Below, one piece after another: positions 1 to 7,113 of a stretch of DNA of 8,144 bases (positions are counted from its first letter, which is position 1; every line of letters begins with the position of its first letter). The notes beneath the pieces are model-generated. The model saw only the letters and a program-made list of their open reading frames with translations, was not told where the DNA came from and ran no database searches. A program made the position numbers and the translations under genes. The stretch spans positions 1-8,144 of the forward strand of contig DXOJ01000012.1 of the NCBI GenBank assembly GCA_019412865.1, read 5' to 3'. This DNA is from Bacteroides sp. (GTDB lineage: Bacteria; Bacteroidota; Bacteroidia; Bacteroidales; Bacteroidaceae).

Positions 1-129
1 CAGCAGTCGAGCACACTATTTTTATTGTTGTCGAGTTTAATCGGACAGCAATAAAATGAAATAAAGTTATTCACACCCGTGTTTTTGTTTCACGGTGCAA
101 AGGAATGCAAGGCAGATTAAGATAGTATT

Positions 130-150
130 ACAGATCTGTTAACAATCTGT
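130..150. promoter_or_regulatory. near-palindrome in the left intergenic region, possible operator
   Basis: The arms ACAGAT (130-135) and ATCTGT (145-150) flank the perfect 8-bp palindrome TGTTAACA (137-144). Only one extra C at 136 breaks a 20-bp two-fold symmetry. Such a site fits binding by a dimeric regulator, possibly of a gene off the left edge. The surrounding positions 1-185 hold no convincing gene: they are AT-rich, with only very short open frames. No protein can be named for this site, and a chance palindrome is possible. Confidence 0.25.
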
Positions 151-185
151 GTTGTGCGATAAATACAAATTAATAAAATAAATGG

Positions 186-237
186 AGGCACGGATTACAC
201 GGTTTTAGTTAATAAAAGAACCGCGTAATCCGTGCCT
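186..237 (-). terminator. long hairpin downstream of the AraC gene, probable terminator or REP-like element
   Basis: The left arm (186-206) and right arm (217-237) are inverted copies pairing over about 21 bp, with one A-C mismatch (199/224) and one G-T wobble (205/218). They enclose a 10-nt AT-rich loop (207-216). The core is GGCACGGATTAC on one side and GTAATCCGTGCC on the other. It starts 34 bp after the stop codon of the leftward AraC gene. On the minus strand it is followed by a T-rich stretch, so it probably terminates that transcript. The stem is longer than a minimal terminator needs. From memory, hairpins with this CGTAATCCGTG core recur between Bacteroides genes, so it may also belong to a dispersed palindromic repeat family. 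Confidence 0.7.
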
Positions 238-270
238 AATAATCTAATAATAAAAGATTATTTTACTTGA

Positions 271-1119
271 TTAGATAGAATACTTACTCTGATACTCTTT
301 CGGCGACATTCCCTCGTGCCGTTTGAAGTACCTTCCTAAATACGACTGATCGGGAAAACCAAGTCGGTCGGCTATTTCCTGAATCGTCAGTCCGGTGGAT
401 TGAAGCAACACTTTTATCTCCAGGATGGCAAAGTCGTCGATAATCTTTTTGGCAGCCTCGCCCGTCACGCTTTTGCAAATACCTGTCAGGTATTTGGTGG
501 AGATACACAGTTTGCTGGCGTAGAAAGTCACTTCCCGTTGTGAGATACAGTTTTCATGTACCAGTGCGATGAAATTCTTAAAGATTTCATCCTGCCGGCT
601 TCCTCCTTCGATTTCCTGTCGGTCGAAGTAGCGGTAACACTTATCATAAATATCCAGCATAAACGACTGGAGATGATTTTTGGCGATCTGGTTGCGGAAA
701 CGGTTTTCACGATCGTTGTATATAGCTGTTGTGGCACGCATTAACCCGTTGATTGCTCCTGTGCTTTCATCCTTGAGTGTATAGCACGGTTTTTCTTTGA
801 TGAACCGGAAGAAGATCGGCTCGAAACGGAGGCAGGCTTCGCGAAACATTTCTTTGGGAAATCCGAAGAAAGAAGCTGTGAAATCGCTGCTGTTGCCATT
901 GATGCGGATAATCGTTCCCGGCAAGAGCACGATTTGAGTGTTTTTTACTATTTCATAGTCTTTCAGGTCGATTGTGACGTGTGCCCATCCGCTTCTGCAA
1001 AAATAGATGGCACCCCCTTCCAGTTTCCACAGGCGTTGCATAATTGGAGACAGGTTTTCGTCCATTCCGGCAACGAACGGTTCATGAAGTATGGCTAGGC
1101 TAGAGTTTTTTGATTCCAT
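271..1119 (-). CDS. AraC-family transcriptional regulator, divergent to the efflux operon
   Basis: This 282-residue protein is a probable DNA-binding regulator of the adjacent efflux operon. The C-terminal third has the two helix-turn-helix motifs of the AraC/XylS family: the first at about residues 197-220 (ASKLCISTKYL), the second at about 243-268 (LTIQEIADRLGFPDQSYLGRYFKR), followed by the family signature MSPKEYQ (271-277). The N-terminal part (about 10-165) looks like a cupin-like sensing domain, with short beta-rich stretches such as GGAIYFCRSGWAHVTIDL; its ligand is unknown. Length is typical for the family and no key element is missing. The ATG at 1119-1117 is preceded by an A-rich leader without a Shine-Dalgarno sequence, normal for Bacteroides. 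The gene is 158 bp from the divergent adaptor gene, which suggests local control. Whether it activates or represses cannot be read from the sequence. Confidence 0.93.
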   Translation of the reverse strand: MESKNSSLAILHEPFVAGMDENLSPIMQRLWKLEGGAIYFCRSGWAHVTIDLKDYEIVKNTQIVLLPGTIIRINGNSSDFTASFFGFPKEMFREACLRFEPIFFRFIKEKPCYTLKDESTGAINGLMRATTAIYNDRENRFRNQIAKNHLQSFMLDIYDKCYRYFDRQEIEGGSRQDEIFKNFIALVHENCISQREVTFYASKLCISTKYLTGICKSVTGEAAKKIIDDFAILEIKVLLQSTGLTIQEIADRLGFPDQSYLGRYFKRHEGMSPKEYQSKYSI

Positions 1120-1139
1120 TGTTGTTCTTATTTTGGGTA

Positions 1140-1147
1140 CAAAAATA
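1140..1147 (-). promoter_or_regulatory. candidate Bacteroides -7 element for the AraC gene
   Basis: Read on the minus strand this is TATTTTTG, a full match to the Bacteroidetes -7 consensus TAnnTTTG. Transcription would start near 1133, giving a leader of about 14 nt before the AraC ATG. No good TTTG lies at the expected -33 spacing, so the call rests on the -7 match and its position alone. Confidence 0.4.
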
Positions 1148-1192
1148 GGACTTTTTCACTAAATATCGGTTTTAATATTCCTAAAATGAACA

Positions 1193-1217
1193 AAACTGAA
1201 GATACTAAGTCCAGTTT
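1193..1217. promoter_or_regulatory. inverted repeat over the efflux promoter, candidate operator
   Basis: AAACTG (1193-1198) and CAGTTT (1212-1217) are perfect inverted copies separated by 13 bp. The centre also contains the small symmetric motif ACTAAGT (1204-1210). The right arm overlaps the -33 region of the rightward promoter, so a protein bound here could affect operon transcription. Either the AraC or the TetR protein of this locus could be the binder. Six-base arms can arise by chance in AT-rich DNA. Confidence 0.3.
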
Positions 1218-1243
1218 CCTATGAAGAAAACAGTCTACCTTTG
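1215..1243 (+). promoter_or_regulatory. Bacteroides-type promoter of the efflux operon
   Basis: TACCTTTG at 1236-1243 matches the -7 consensus TAnnTTTG exactly, and is followed by the GC-rich CCGCG often seen there. A weaker -33 element, TTTC (consensus TTTG), lies at 1215-1218 with a 17-bp spacer. Transcription should begin near 1250, leaving a leader of about 28 nt before the adaptor ATG at 1278. This is the only good promoter seen ahead of the operon. Confidence 0.7.
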
Positions 1244-1277
1244 CCGCGTTCAAAAATAGTTAAATAGGTAACAGAAA

Positions 1278-2480
1278 ATGAGTAAAAAGGTATGTAAAGT
1301 GAAGCAAGGGCTATTGTTGCTCTGCTGTATGGTAGCTGCTACGGGCTGTAAACAAGCTCCTCCGGCACAAATGGAAACAGAATACGAAGTGATGACCGTT
1401 TCTCCGGCCGACCGGATGATTTCAAGCGCCTACTCGGCGACCATCCGCGGACGTCAGGATATTGATATTTACCCCCAGGTAAGTGGTACGCTGACTAAAG
1501 TCTGTGTAACGGAAGGGCAGCGTGTAAAGAACGGACAGACATTGTTCATCATCGACCAAGTGCCGTATGAAGCTGCTTTGCAGACGGCAGTGGCAAACGT
1601 TGAATCGGCCAAGGCCTCTCTGGCTACAGCGCAACTGACGTATGACAGTAAAGAGGAACTGTATAAAGAGAACGTAATTTCCTCTTTCGATTTGAGTACG
1701 GCAAAAAACTCCCTGTTGGCTGCCAAAGCACAGTTGGCACAGGCCAAGGCGCAGGAAGTAAGTGCCCGCAATAATCTTTCTTATACGGTTGTGAAAAGTC
1801 CGGCCGACGGAGTGGTAGGCACGTTGCCTTACCGTGTAGGAGCTTTGGTTAGTTCCGCTCTTGCCCAGCCGTTGACTACCGTTTCCGACAATTCGGATAT
1901 GTACGTCTACTTCTCCATGACGGAAAACCAATTACTGGGACTGATCCGCCAATACGGTTCTAAAGAGGAAGCATTGAAAAATATGCCTGCCATCGACCTG
2001 CAACTGAACGATAAGTCAGCCTACTCCGAACGGGGACAGATTGAATCTATCAGCGGAGTGATCGACCGTTCGACGGGTACGGTCAGCCTGCGTGCAGTTT
2101 TCCCGAACAAGGAAGGATTGCTGCATAGCGGTGGTGCGGGTAATGTGATTGTTCCTGTTCAAAAAACAGCTGCGCTGACCATTCCACAGGCTGCCACTTT
2201 CGAAATACAAGATAAGAGATATGTCTATAAGGTAGTGGACGGCAAGGCTCAATCCAGCCAGGTACAAGTGACCCGTGTCAATGGCGGTCGGGAATTTATT
2301 GTAGATGAAGGATTGGCACCGGGAGATGTGATCGTGGCAGAAGGAGTAGGTTTGCTTCGTGAAGGTACTCCGGTCAAGGCAAAGGCTGCTCAAACTCCAG
2401 TGGCAGGAGTGACAAATGCTAATCAATCCTCATCAACAGAGACAACAACGAAGTCTCCGGCAACTACTACTGAAAATTAA
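1278..2480 (+). CDS. RND efflux periplasmic adaptor (membrane fusion protein), lipoprotein
   Basis: This 400-residue protein is the AcrA-type adaptor that links the inner-membrane pump to the outer-membrane channel in the periplasm. Residues 1-23 form a lipoprotein signal peptide: a basic start, the hydrophobic run GLLLLCCMVAA, then a lipobox ending in TGC with Cys24 as the lipidation site. The split lipoyl domain is at about 65-93 (PQVSGTLTKVCVTEGQRVKNGQ) and 168-192 (VKSPADGVVGTLPYRVGALV). Between them lies an alpha-helical hairpin (about 96-167) rich in Ala, Gln and Lys, expected to contact the outer-membrane factor. The beta-barrel domain includes DRSTGTVSLRAVFPN (263-277). The membrane-proximal domain ends near 368, followed by a Ser/Thr-rich tail. 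There is no Shine-Dalgarno before the ATG at 1278. It is the first gene of the operon, 18 bp before the pump gene. Confidence 0.96.
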   Translation: MSKKVCKVKQGLLLLCCMVAATGCKQAPPAQMETEYEVMTVSPADRMISSAYSATIRGRQDIDIYPQVSGTLTKVCVTEGQRVKNGQTLFIIDQVPYEAALQTAVANVESAKASLATAQLTYDSKEELYKENVISSFDLSTAKNSLLAAKAQLAQAKAQEVSARNNLSYTVVKSPADGVVGTLPYRVGALVSSALAQPLTTVSDNSDMYVYFSMTENQLLGLIRQYGSKEEALKNMPAIDLQLNDKSAYSERGQIESISGVIDRSTGTVSLRAVFPNKEGLLHSGGAGNVIVPVQKTAALTIPQAATFEIQDKRYVYKVVDGKAQSSQVQVTRVNGGREFIVDEGLAPGDVIVAEGVGLLREGTPVKAKAAQTPVAGVTNANQSSSTETTTKSPATTTEN

Positions 2481-2483
2481 ACC

Positions 2484-2490
2484 AAGGAGG
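2484..2490 (+). promoter_or_regulatory. canonical Shine-Dalgarno sequence of the RND pump gene
   Basis: AAGGAGG lies in the 18-bp gap between the adaptor stop and the pump ATG, 8 nt before that ATG at 2499. It fixes the pump start. It stands out because the adaptor, outer-membrane factor and AraC genes here have only AT-rich leaders. Confidence 0.8.
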
Positions 2491-2498
2491 AATCATTC

Positions 2499-5400
2499 AT
2501 GAATTTAAGAACCTTTATAGAACGCCCCGTATTATCGGCAGTCATCTCTATCACGATTGTCGTAGTGGGTATCATCGGGCTGTTCAGCTTGCCCGTTGAG
2601 CAGTATCCCGATATTGCTCCGCCTACCATTATGGTGAGTACCACCTATTATGGCGCCAGTGCGGAAACATTGCAGAAGAGTGTTATTGCGCCTTTGGAAG
2701 AGGCGATCAACGGAGTGGAAGACATGACCTACATGACTTCCTCCGCCACCAATTCCGGTTCGGTGAGCATCACCGTCTATTTTAAGCAGGGCACAGACCC
2801 CGATATGGCGGCTGTCAACGTGCAGAACCGTGTATCACGTGCTACGGGACAACTTCCGGCGGAGGTAACCCAGGTCGGTGTGACCACTTCCAAGCGTCAG
2901 ACGAGTATTCTGCAGATGTTCTCATTGTATAGTCCGGACGACAGTTACGACGAGAACTTCCTGTCCAACTATATCAGCATCAACCTGAAACCGCAGATTC
3001 TTCGTATCTCCGGTGTGGGCGACCTGATGATTATGGGCGGTGAATATAGTATGCGTGTATGGATGAAACCGGACGTGATGGCACAGTACAAACTGATTCC
3101 GTCCGATATCACCGGTGTGCTTGCCGAGCAGAATATCGAATCGGCTACCGGTTCGTTCGGTGAAAATTCCGATGAGACTTATCAGTATACGATGAAGTAC
3201 ACCGGACGTCTCATTACTCCCGAAGAATTCGGGGATATCGTCATCCGTTCCACCGACAATGGCGAAGTCTTGAAACTGAAAGACGTTGCCGATATCCAAC
3301 TGGGACAGGACAGCTACGCTTACCACGGTGGTATGGACGGTCATCCGGGTGTATCCTGTATGGTGTTCCAGACGGCAGGTTCCAATGCGACCGAAGTAAA
3401 CCAGAATATCGACAAACTCCTCGAAGAGGCAAGTAAAGACCTTCCGAAAGGCGTGGAACTGACGCAGATGATGAGCTCCAACGACTTCCTGTTCGCTTCC
3501 ATTCATGAGGTGGTGAAAACGTTGATCGAGGCTATCATCCTGGTTATCCTTGTGGTGTACGTCTTCTTGCAGGACTTCCGTTCTACATTGATTCCGCTGG
3601 TCGGAATTGTGGTTTCCCTGGTGGGTACGTTTGCTTTCATGGCGATAGCCGGATTCAGTATCAACCTGCTGACCCTGTTTGCGCTAGTGCTCGTTATCGG
3701 TACGGTGGTGGATGATGCCATTATTGTCGTCGAGGCGGTGCAGGCGCGGTTCGATGTGGGCTACAGGTCGTCATATATGGCAAGTATCGACGCTATGAAA
3801 GGTATCAGTAATGCCGTTATCACCTCTTCGCTGGTGTTTATGGCGGTGTTCATTCCGGTGTCCTTCATGGGCGGCACTTCCGGTACGTTCTATACCCAGT
3901 TCGGTTTGACGATGGCGGTTGCGGTAGGTATCTCCGCTATTAACGCGTTGACTTTGAGTCCGGCTTTGTGTGCATTGCTGCTGAAACCTTATATTAATGA
4001 AGACGGAACGCAGAAGAACAACTTTGCGGCACGCTTCCGTAAGGCTTTCAATTCGGCTTTCGATATGATGGTGGATAAATATAAGACGATTGTATTGTTC
4101 TTTATCAAGCGCAGATGGTTGACATGGTCGTTGCTGGCTTGTTCCGTGGTATTGCTTGTGTTACTGATGAATAACACGAAGACCAGTCTGGTACCCGACG
4201 AGGATCAGGGTGTTATTTTCGTCAATGTGAGTACAGCGGCAGGCAGTTCGCTGACAACGACGGATAAGGTGATGGAACGTATCGAAAAACGCCTGATAGA
4301 AATACCTCAACTGAAACACGTGCAGAAAGTGGCCGGTTACGGATTGTTGGCAGGACAGGGTAGTTCGTTCGGTATGTTGATTCTCAAACTGAAACCGTGG
4401 GACGAACGTCCGGGTGATGAGGACAATGTGCAGTCGGTGATCGGTCAGGTATATGCGCGTACGGCTGATATCAAGGATGCCAGTGTGTTCGCCATCTCTC
4501 CGGGTATGATTCCGGGTTACGGTATGGGTAATGCGCTCGAACTCCACATGCAGGATAAGATGGGCGGTGATATGAACGAGTTCTTCACCACCACCCAGCA
4601 ATACTTGGGAGCTTTGAACCAGCGGCCTGAAATATCGATGGCTTATTCGACGTTCGACGTTCGCTATCCGCAGTGGACGGTAGAGGTGGATGCGGCTAAA
4701 TGTAAGCGTGCAGGTATCACGCCCGACGCTGTGTTGAGTACGCTGTCCGGTTATTACGGTGGGCAGTATGTGTCCAATTTCAACCGTTTCTCTAAAGTGT
4801 ACCGTGTCATGATTCAGGCCGATCCGGTGTTCCGTTTGGACGAAACTTCCCTCGATAATGCTTTTGTGCGTATGTCGAATGGAGAGATGGCGCCATTGAG
4901 CCAGTTCGTTACGCTGACCCGTAGCTACGGTGCGGAATCGTTGAGCCGTTTCAATATGTATAACTCCATTGCGGTAAATGCGATGCCGGCCGACGGATAT
5001 AGTACGGGAGACGCCATCAAGGCTGTGCAGGAAACTGCCGAACAGTCTCTTCCGAAAGGCTATGGCTATGATTACGGAGGTATCACCCGTGAGGAAAACC
5101 AGCAGAGCGGTACGACGATCATTATTTTCGGTATCTGCTTCCTGATGATTTACCTTATTTTGAGTGCGCTTTATGAGAGCTTCATTATTCCGTTCGCTGT
5201 GCTTTTGAGTGTGCCTTGCGGATTGATGGGTAGCTTCCTTTTCGCCTGGATGTTCGGACTGGAGAATAATATTTATCTGCAAACAGGTTTGATTATGTTG
5301 ATCGGTCTGCTGGCGAAGACGGCTATTTTGCTGACGGAATATGCTGCCGAACGTCGTAAAGCAGGTATGGGGCTGATTGCTTCTGCGGTCAGTGCGGCTA

Positions 5401-5696
5401 AAGCCCGTCTGCGTCCGATTCTGATGACGGCATTGACGATGATTTTCGGTCTGTTCCCGTTGATGATGTCAAGTGGAGTGGGAGCCAACGGTAACCGTTC
5501 ATTGGGTACGGGTGTAGTAGGTGGTATGACCATCGGTACGTTGGCGTTGCTCTTCATCGTGCCTACTTTGTTTATTGCTTTCCAGTGGTTGCAGGAACGT
5601 TTGCGTCCCGTGCAGAGCGTCCCGACGCATGACTGGCAGATTGAAGAAGAAATCAAAGTGAGCGAGGAAGAAAAATCTAAAGCTGGAAAAGAATAA
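2499..5696 (+). CDS. RND/HAE1 family inner-membrane efflux pump, AcrB-like
   Basis: This 1065-residue protein is the proton-driven transporter of the tripartite pump. The layout is classic: one N-terminal membrane segment (about 10-29), a large periplasmic loop (30-337), six segments (about 338-556), a second large periplasmic loop (557-869) and five segments (about 870-1024). Proton-relay residues are present: Asp405-Asp406 in TVVDDAIIVVEAV, Lys940 in GLLAKTAILLTEYA, Arg970 in ARLRPILMT and Thr977. The AcrB-like start YPDIAPPTIMVSTTYYGAS and the GTD/VQNRVS region mark the HAE1 (drug and amphiphile) group, not the metal-exporting group. In the second loop, GYGLLAGQGSSFG (613-625) aligns by eye with the AcrB switch loop, with Tyr and Leu where AcrB has two Phe. 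A charged Glu/Lys-rich cytoplasmic tail follows residue 1045. Length is normal and the frame is intact. The natural substrate is unknown. Confidence 0.97.
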   Translation: MNLRTFIERPVLSAVISITIVVVGIIGLFSLPVEQYPDIAPPTIMVSTTYYGASAETLQKSVIAPLEEAINGVEDMTYMTSSATNSGSVSITVYFKQGTDPDMAAVNVQNRVSRATGQLPAEVTQVGVTTSKRQTSILQMFSLYSPDDSYDENFLSNYISINLKPQILRISGVGDLMIMGGEYSMRVWMKPDVMAQYKLIPSDITGVLAEQNIESATGSFGENSDETYQYTMKYTGRLITPEEFGDIVIRSTDNGEVLKLKDVADIQLGQDSYAYHGGMDGHPGVSCMVFQTAGSNATEVNQNIDKLLEEASKDLPKGVELTQMMSSNDFLFASIHEVVKTLIEAIILVILVVYVFLQDFRSTLIPLVGIVVSLVGTFAFMAIAGFSINLLTLFALVLVIGTVVDDAIIVVEAVQARFDVGYRSSYMASIDAMKGISNAVITSSLVFMAVFIPVSFMGGTSGTFYTQFGLTMAVAVGISAINALTLSPALCALLLKPYINEDGTQKNNFAARFRKAFNSAFDMMVDKYKTIVLFFIKRRWLTWSLLACSVVLLVLLMNNTKTSLVPDEDQGVIFVNVSTAAGSSLTTTDKVMERIEKRLIEIPQLKHVQKVAGYGLLAGQGSSFGMLILKLKPWDERPGDEDNVQSVIGQVYARTADIKDASVFAISPGMIPGYGMGNALELHMQDKMGGDMNEFFTTTQQYLGALNQRPEISMAYSTFDVRYPQWTVEVDAAKCKRAGITPDAVLSTLSGYYGGQYVSNFNRFSKVYRVMIQADPVFRLDETSLDNAFVRMSNGEMAPLSQFVTLTRSYGAESLSRFNMYNSIAVNAMPADGYSTGDAIKAVQETAEQSLPKGYGYDYGGITREENQQSGTTIIIFGICFLMIYLILSALYESFIIPFAVLLSVPCGLMGSFLFAWMFGLENNIYLQTGLIMLIGLLAKTAILLTEYAAERRKAGMGLIASAVSAAKARLRPILMTALTMIFGLFPLMMSSGVGANGNRSLGTGVVGGMTIGTLALLFIVPTLFIAFQWLQERLRPVQSVPTHDWQIEEEIKVSEEEKSKAGKE

Positions 5697-5738
5697 TTGA
5701 TGATTAAAGGTTTTAGACCTGAATTAAAATAAGAACTA

Positions 5739-7103
5739 ATGAGAAAAATAATCATTCTGTCCGCAGCAACGCTTATATTGAGTAGTTGCGGTATCTACAA
5801 TAAATACAAACCGGTATCGGAAGTTCCCGAAGGACTTTACGGCAGCGAGTCTGTTGCTGCCACCGATACGGCAAACTTCGGTAACCTCTCGTGGCGGGAG
5901 GTCTTTACCGACCCTTATCTGCAGAATTTGGTGGATTCGGCACTCTTGCGCAACACCGATATGCAGACTGCCCATTTGCGTGTGAAAGAAGCGGAAGCCA
6001 CGCTGTTGACGTCCAAACTGTCTTATCTGCCTTCTTTGTTTCTGGCACCGGAAGGAGCTGCCAGCAGCTTCGACCGTGGAAAGGCTACACAAACTTATTC
6101 GCTGCCCGTGACTGCTTCGTGGGAACTGGATATTTTTGGAAAGGTGACAACAGCAAAGCGTCGTGCGAAAGCTGCCTACGAACAGAGCAAGGAATATGAA
6201 CAGGCTGTCAAGACGCAGTTGGTAGCATCCGTTGCCAATACGTATTACACCTTGCTGATGCTCGATTCGCAGTATGAGATAGCTGTGGCTACCGAAGCTG
6301 CCTGGAAAGAAAGTGTGAATGCCACCCGTGCCATGAAAAAGGCCGGGATGGTGAATGAGGCCGGACTGGCGCAGACGGAGGCTACCTACTTCAATATATG
6401 TACCACCGTACTCGACCTGAAAGAGCAAATCAATCAGGCGGAAAATTCACTGGCACTTTTACTGGCAGAAACTCCTCACAAAATACAGCGTGGCAAATTG
6501 GGAAATCAACAGTTGCCGGAAAACTTCTCCGTGGGTGTTCCCTTACAGATGCTTGCCAACCGTCCTGACGTGCGTAGCGCAGAATTTTCGTTGGCACAGG
6601 CTTTCTATACAACGAATGCCGCACGTGCCGCTTTCTATCCTTCCATCACGTTGAGCGGCAGCGCAGGGTGGACCAACAGTGCAGGGAGCATGATTGTCAA
6701 CCCGGGTAAGTTCCTGGCCTCCGCCGTGGCTTCCCTGACGCAGCCTTTGTTTAATAAAGGAGCGAACATCGCCCAACTGAAAATAGCGAAAGCCCAACAG
6801 GAGGAAGCCCGCCTTAGTTTCGAACAGACCTTGCTGAACGCAGGCGTGGAAGTGAACGAGGCACTGGTGCAGTACCAGACTGCCCGCGAGAAAGCCGACT
6901 ACTACAACAAGCAGGTGGCTTCCCTGCAAACAGCAGCCAAAAGCACAAGCCTGTTGATGAAACATGGCAACACCACTTATCTGGAAGTATTGACCGCCCA
7001 ACAGACGTTGCTCAACGCGCAACTGTCACAAGTAGCGAACCGCTTTACCGAAATCCAAGGCGTAATCACTTTGTATCAGGCATTGGGTGGCGGCCGTATG
7101 TAG
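5739..7103 (+). CDS. TolC/NodT-type outer-membrane efflux lipoprotein
   Basis: This 454-residue protein is the outer-membrane exit channel of the pump, expected to form a trimer with a beta-barrel and a long periplasmic alpha-barrel. Residues 1-16 are a signal peptide ending in a lipobox (LILSSC), with Cys17 as the lipid-anchored residue, as in the NodT/OprM branch. Two OEP repeats are visible: about 55-245, with the signature SWELDIFGK (127-135), and about 268-450, with ANRPDVRSAE (273-282), AFYPSITLSGSAGW (298-311) and SLTQPLFNKG (332-341). Long Ala/Gln/Glu-rich helices (140-240 and 345-445) fit the periplasmic tunnel. The ATG at 5739 lies 42 bp after the pump stop, behind an AT-rich leader with no Shine-Dalgarno. 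No terminator lies between them, so it belongs to the same operon. Length is usual for the family. Confidence 0.96.
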   Translation: MRKIIILSAATLILSSCGIYNKYKPVSEVPEGLYGSESVAATDTANFGNLSWREVFTDPYLQNLVDSALLRNTDMQTAHLRVKEAEATLLTSKLSYLPSLFLAPEGAASSFDRGKATQTYSLPVTASWELDIFGKVTTAKRRAKAAYEQSKEYEQAVKTQLVASVANTYYTLLMLDSQYEIAVATEAAWKESVNATRAMKKAGMVNEAGLAQTEATYFNICTTVLDLKEQINQAENSLALLLAETPHKIQRGKLGNQQLPENFSVGVPLQMLANRPDVRSAEFSLAQAFYTTNAARAAFYPSITLSGSAGWTNSAGSMIVNPGKFLASAVASLTQPLFNKGANIAQLKIAKAQQEEARLSFEQTLLNAGVEVNEALVQYQTAREKADYYNKQVASLQTAAKSTSLLMKHGNTTYLEVLTAQQTLLNAQLSQVANRFTEIQGVITLYQALGGGRM

Positions 7104-7108
7104 GGAGG
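7103..7108 (+). promoter_or_regulatory. Shine-Dalgarno sequence that sets the TetR gene start
   Basis: GGGAGG begins on the last base of the outer-membrane factor stop codon and lies 5 nt before the ATG at 7114. It favours this ATG over the in-frame GTG at 7087, which would overlap the upstream gene and add nine residues unlike a TetR start. It ties translation of the regulator to the end of the preceding gene. Confidence 0.7.
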
Positions 7109-7113
7109 TATGT

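Noticed and set aside
74..97. Imperfect inverted repeat CACCCGTG / CACGGTG
   Set aside because: The stem is short with a bulge and has no T-run on either side, so it is not supported as a terminator or structured RNA.
98..105. Leftward -7-like element (TTCCTTTG on the minus strand)
   Set aside because: The TTTG half fits, but the second consensus base A is missing and no -33 TTTG lies at a suitable distance. A promoter for a gene off the left edge is possible but unsupported.
1..270. Possible CRISPR, tRNA or other RNA gene in the left intergenic region
   Set aside because: No direct repeat array, cloverleaf or known riboswitch pattern is visible beyond the near-palindrome and hairpin already listed.
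4161..5282. Long open frame of 373 codons on the minus strand inside the pump gene
   Set aside because: It lies wholly antisense to the well-conserved RND gene. Its translation is rich in His, Arg and Thr with no recognisable domain, as expected for a shadow of a GC-biased coding strand.
5708..5720. Small AGGT/ACCT hairpin between the pump and outer-membrane factor genes
   Set aside because: The stem is only 4 bp with no T-run. It is too weak for a terminator, and the two genes appear co-transcribed.
7087..7113. Upstream GTG start for the TetR gene, overlapping the outer-membrane factor
   Set aside because: The ATG at 7114 has a well-spaced GGGAGG and gives a normal TetR N-terminus; the nine extra residues add nothing family-like.
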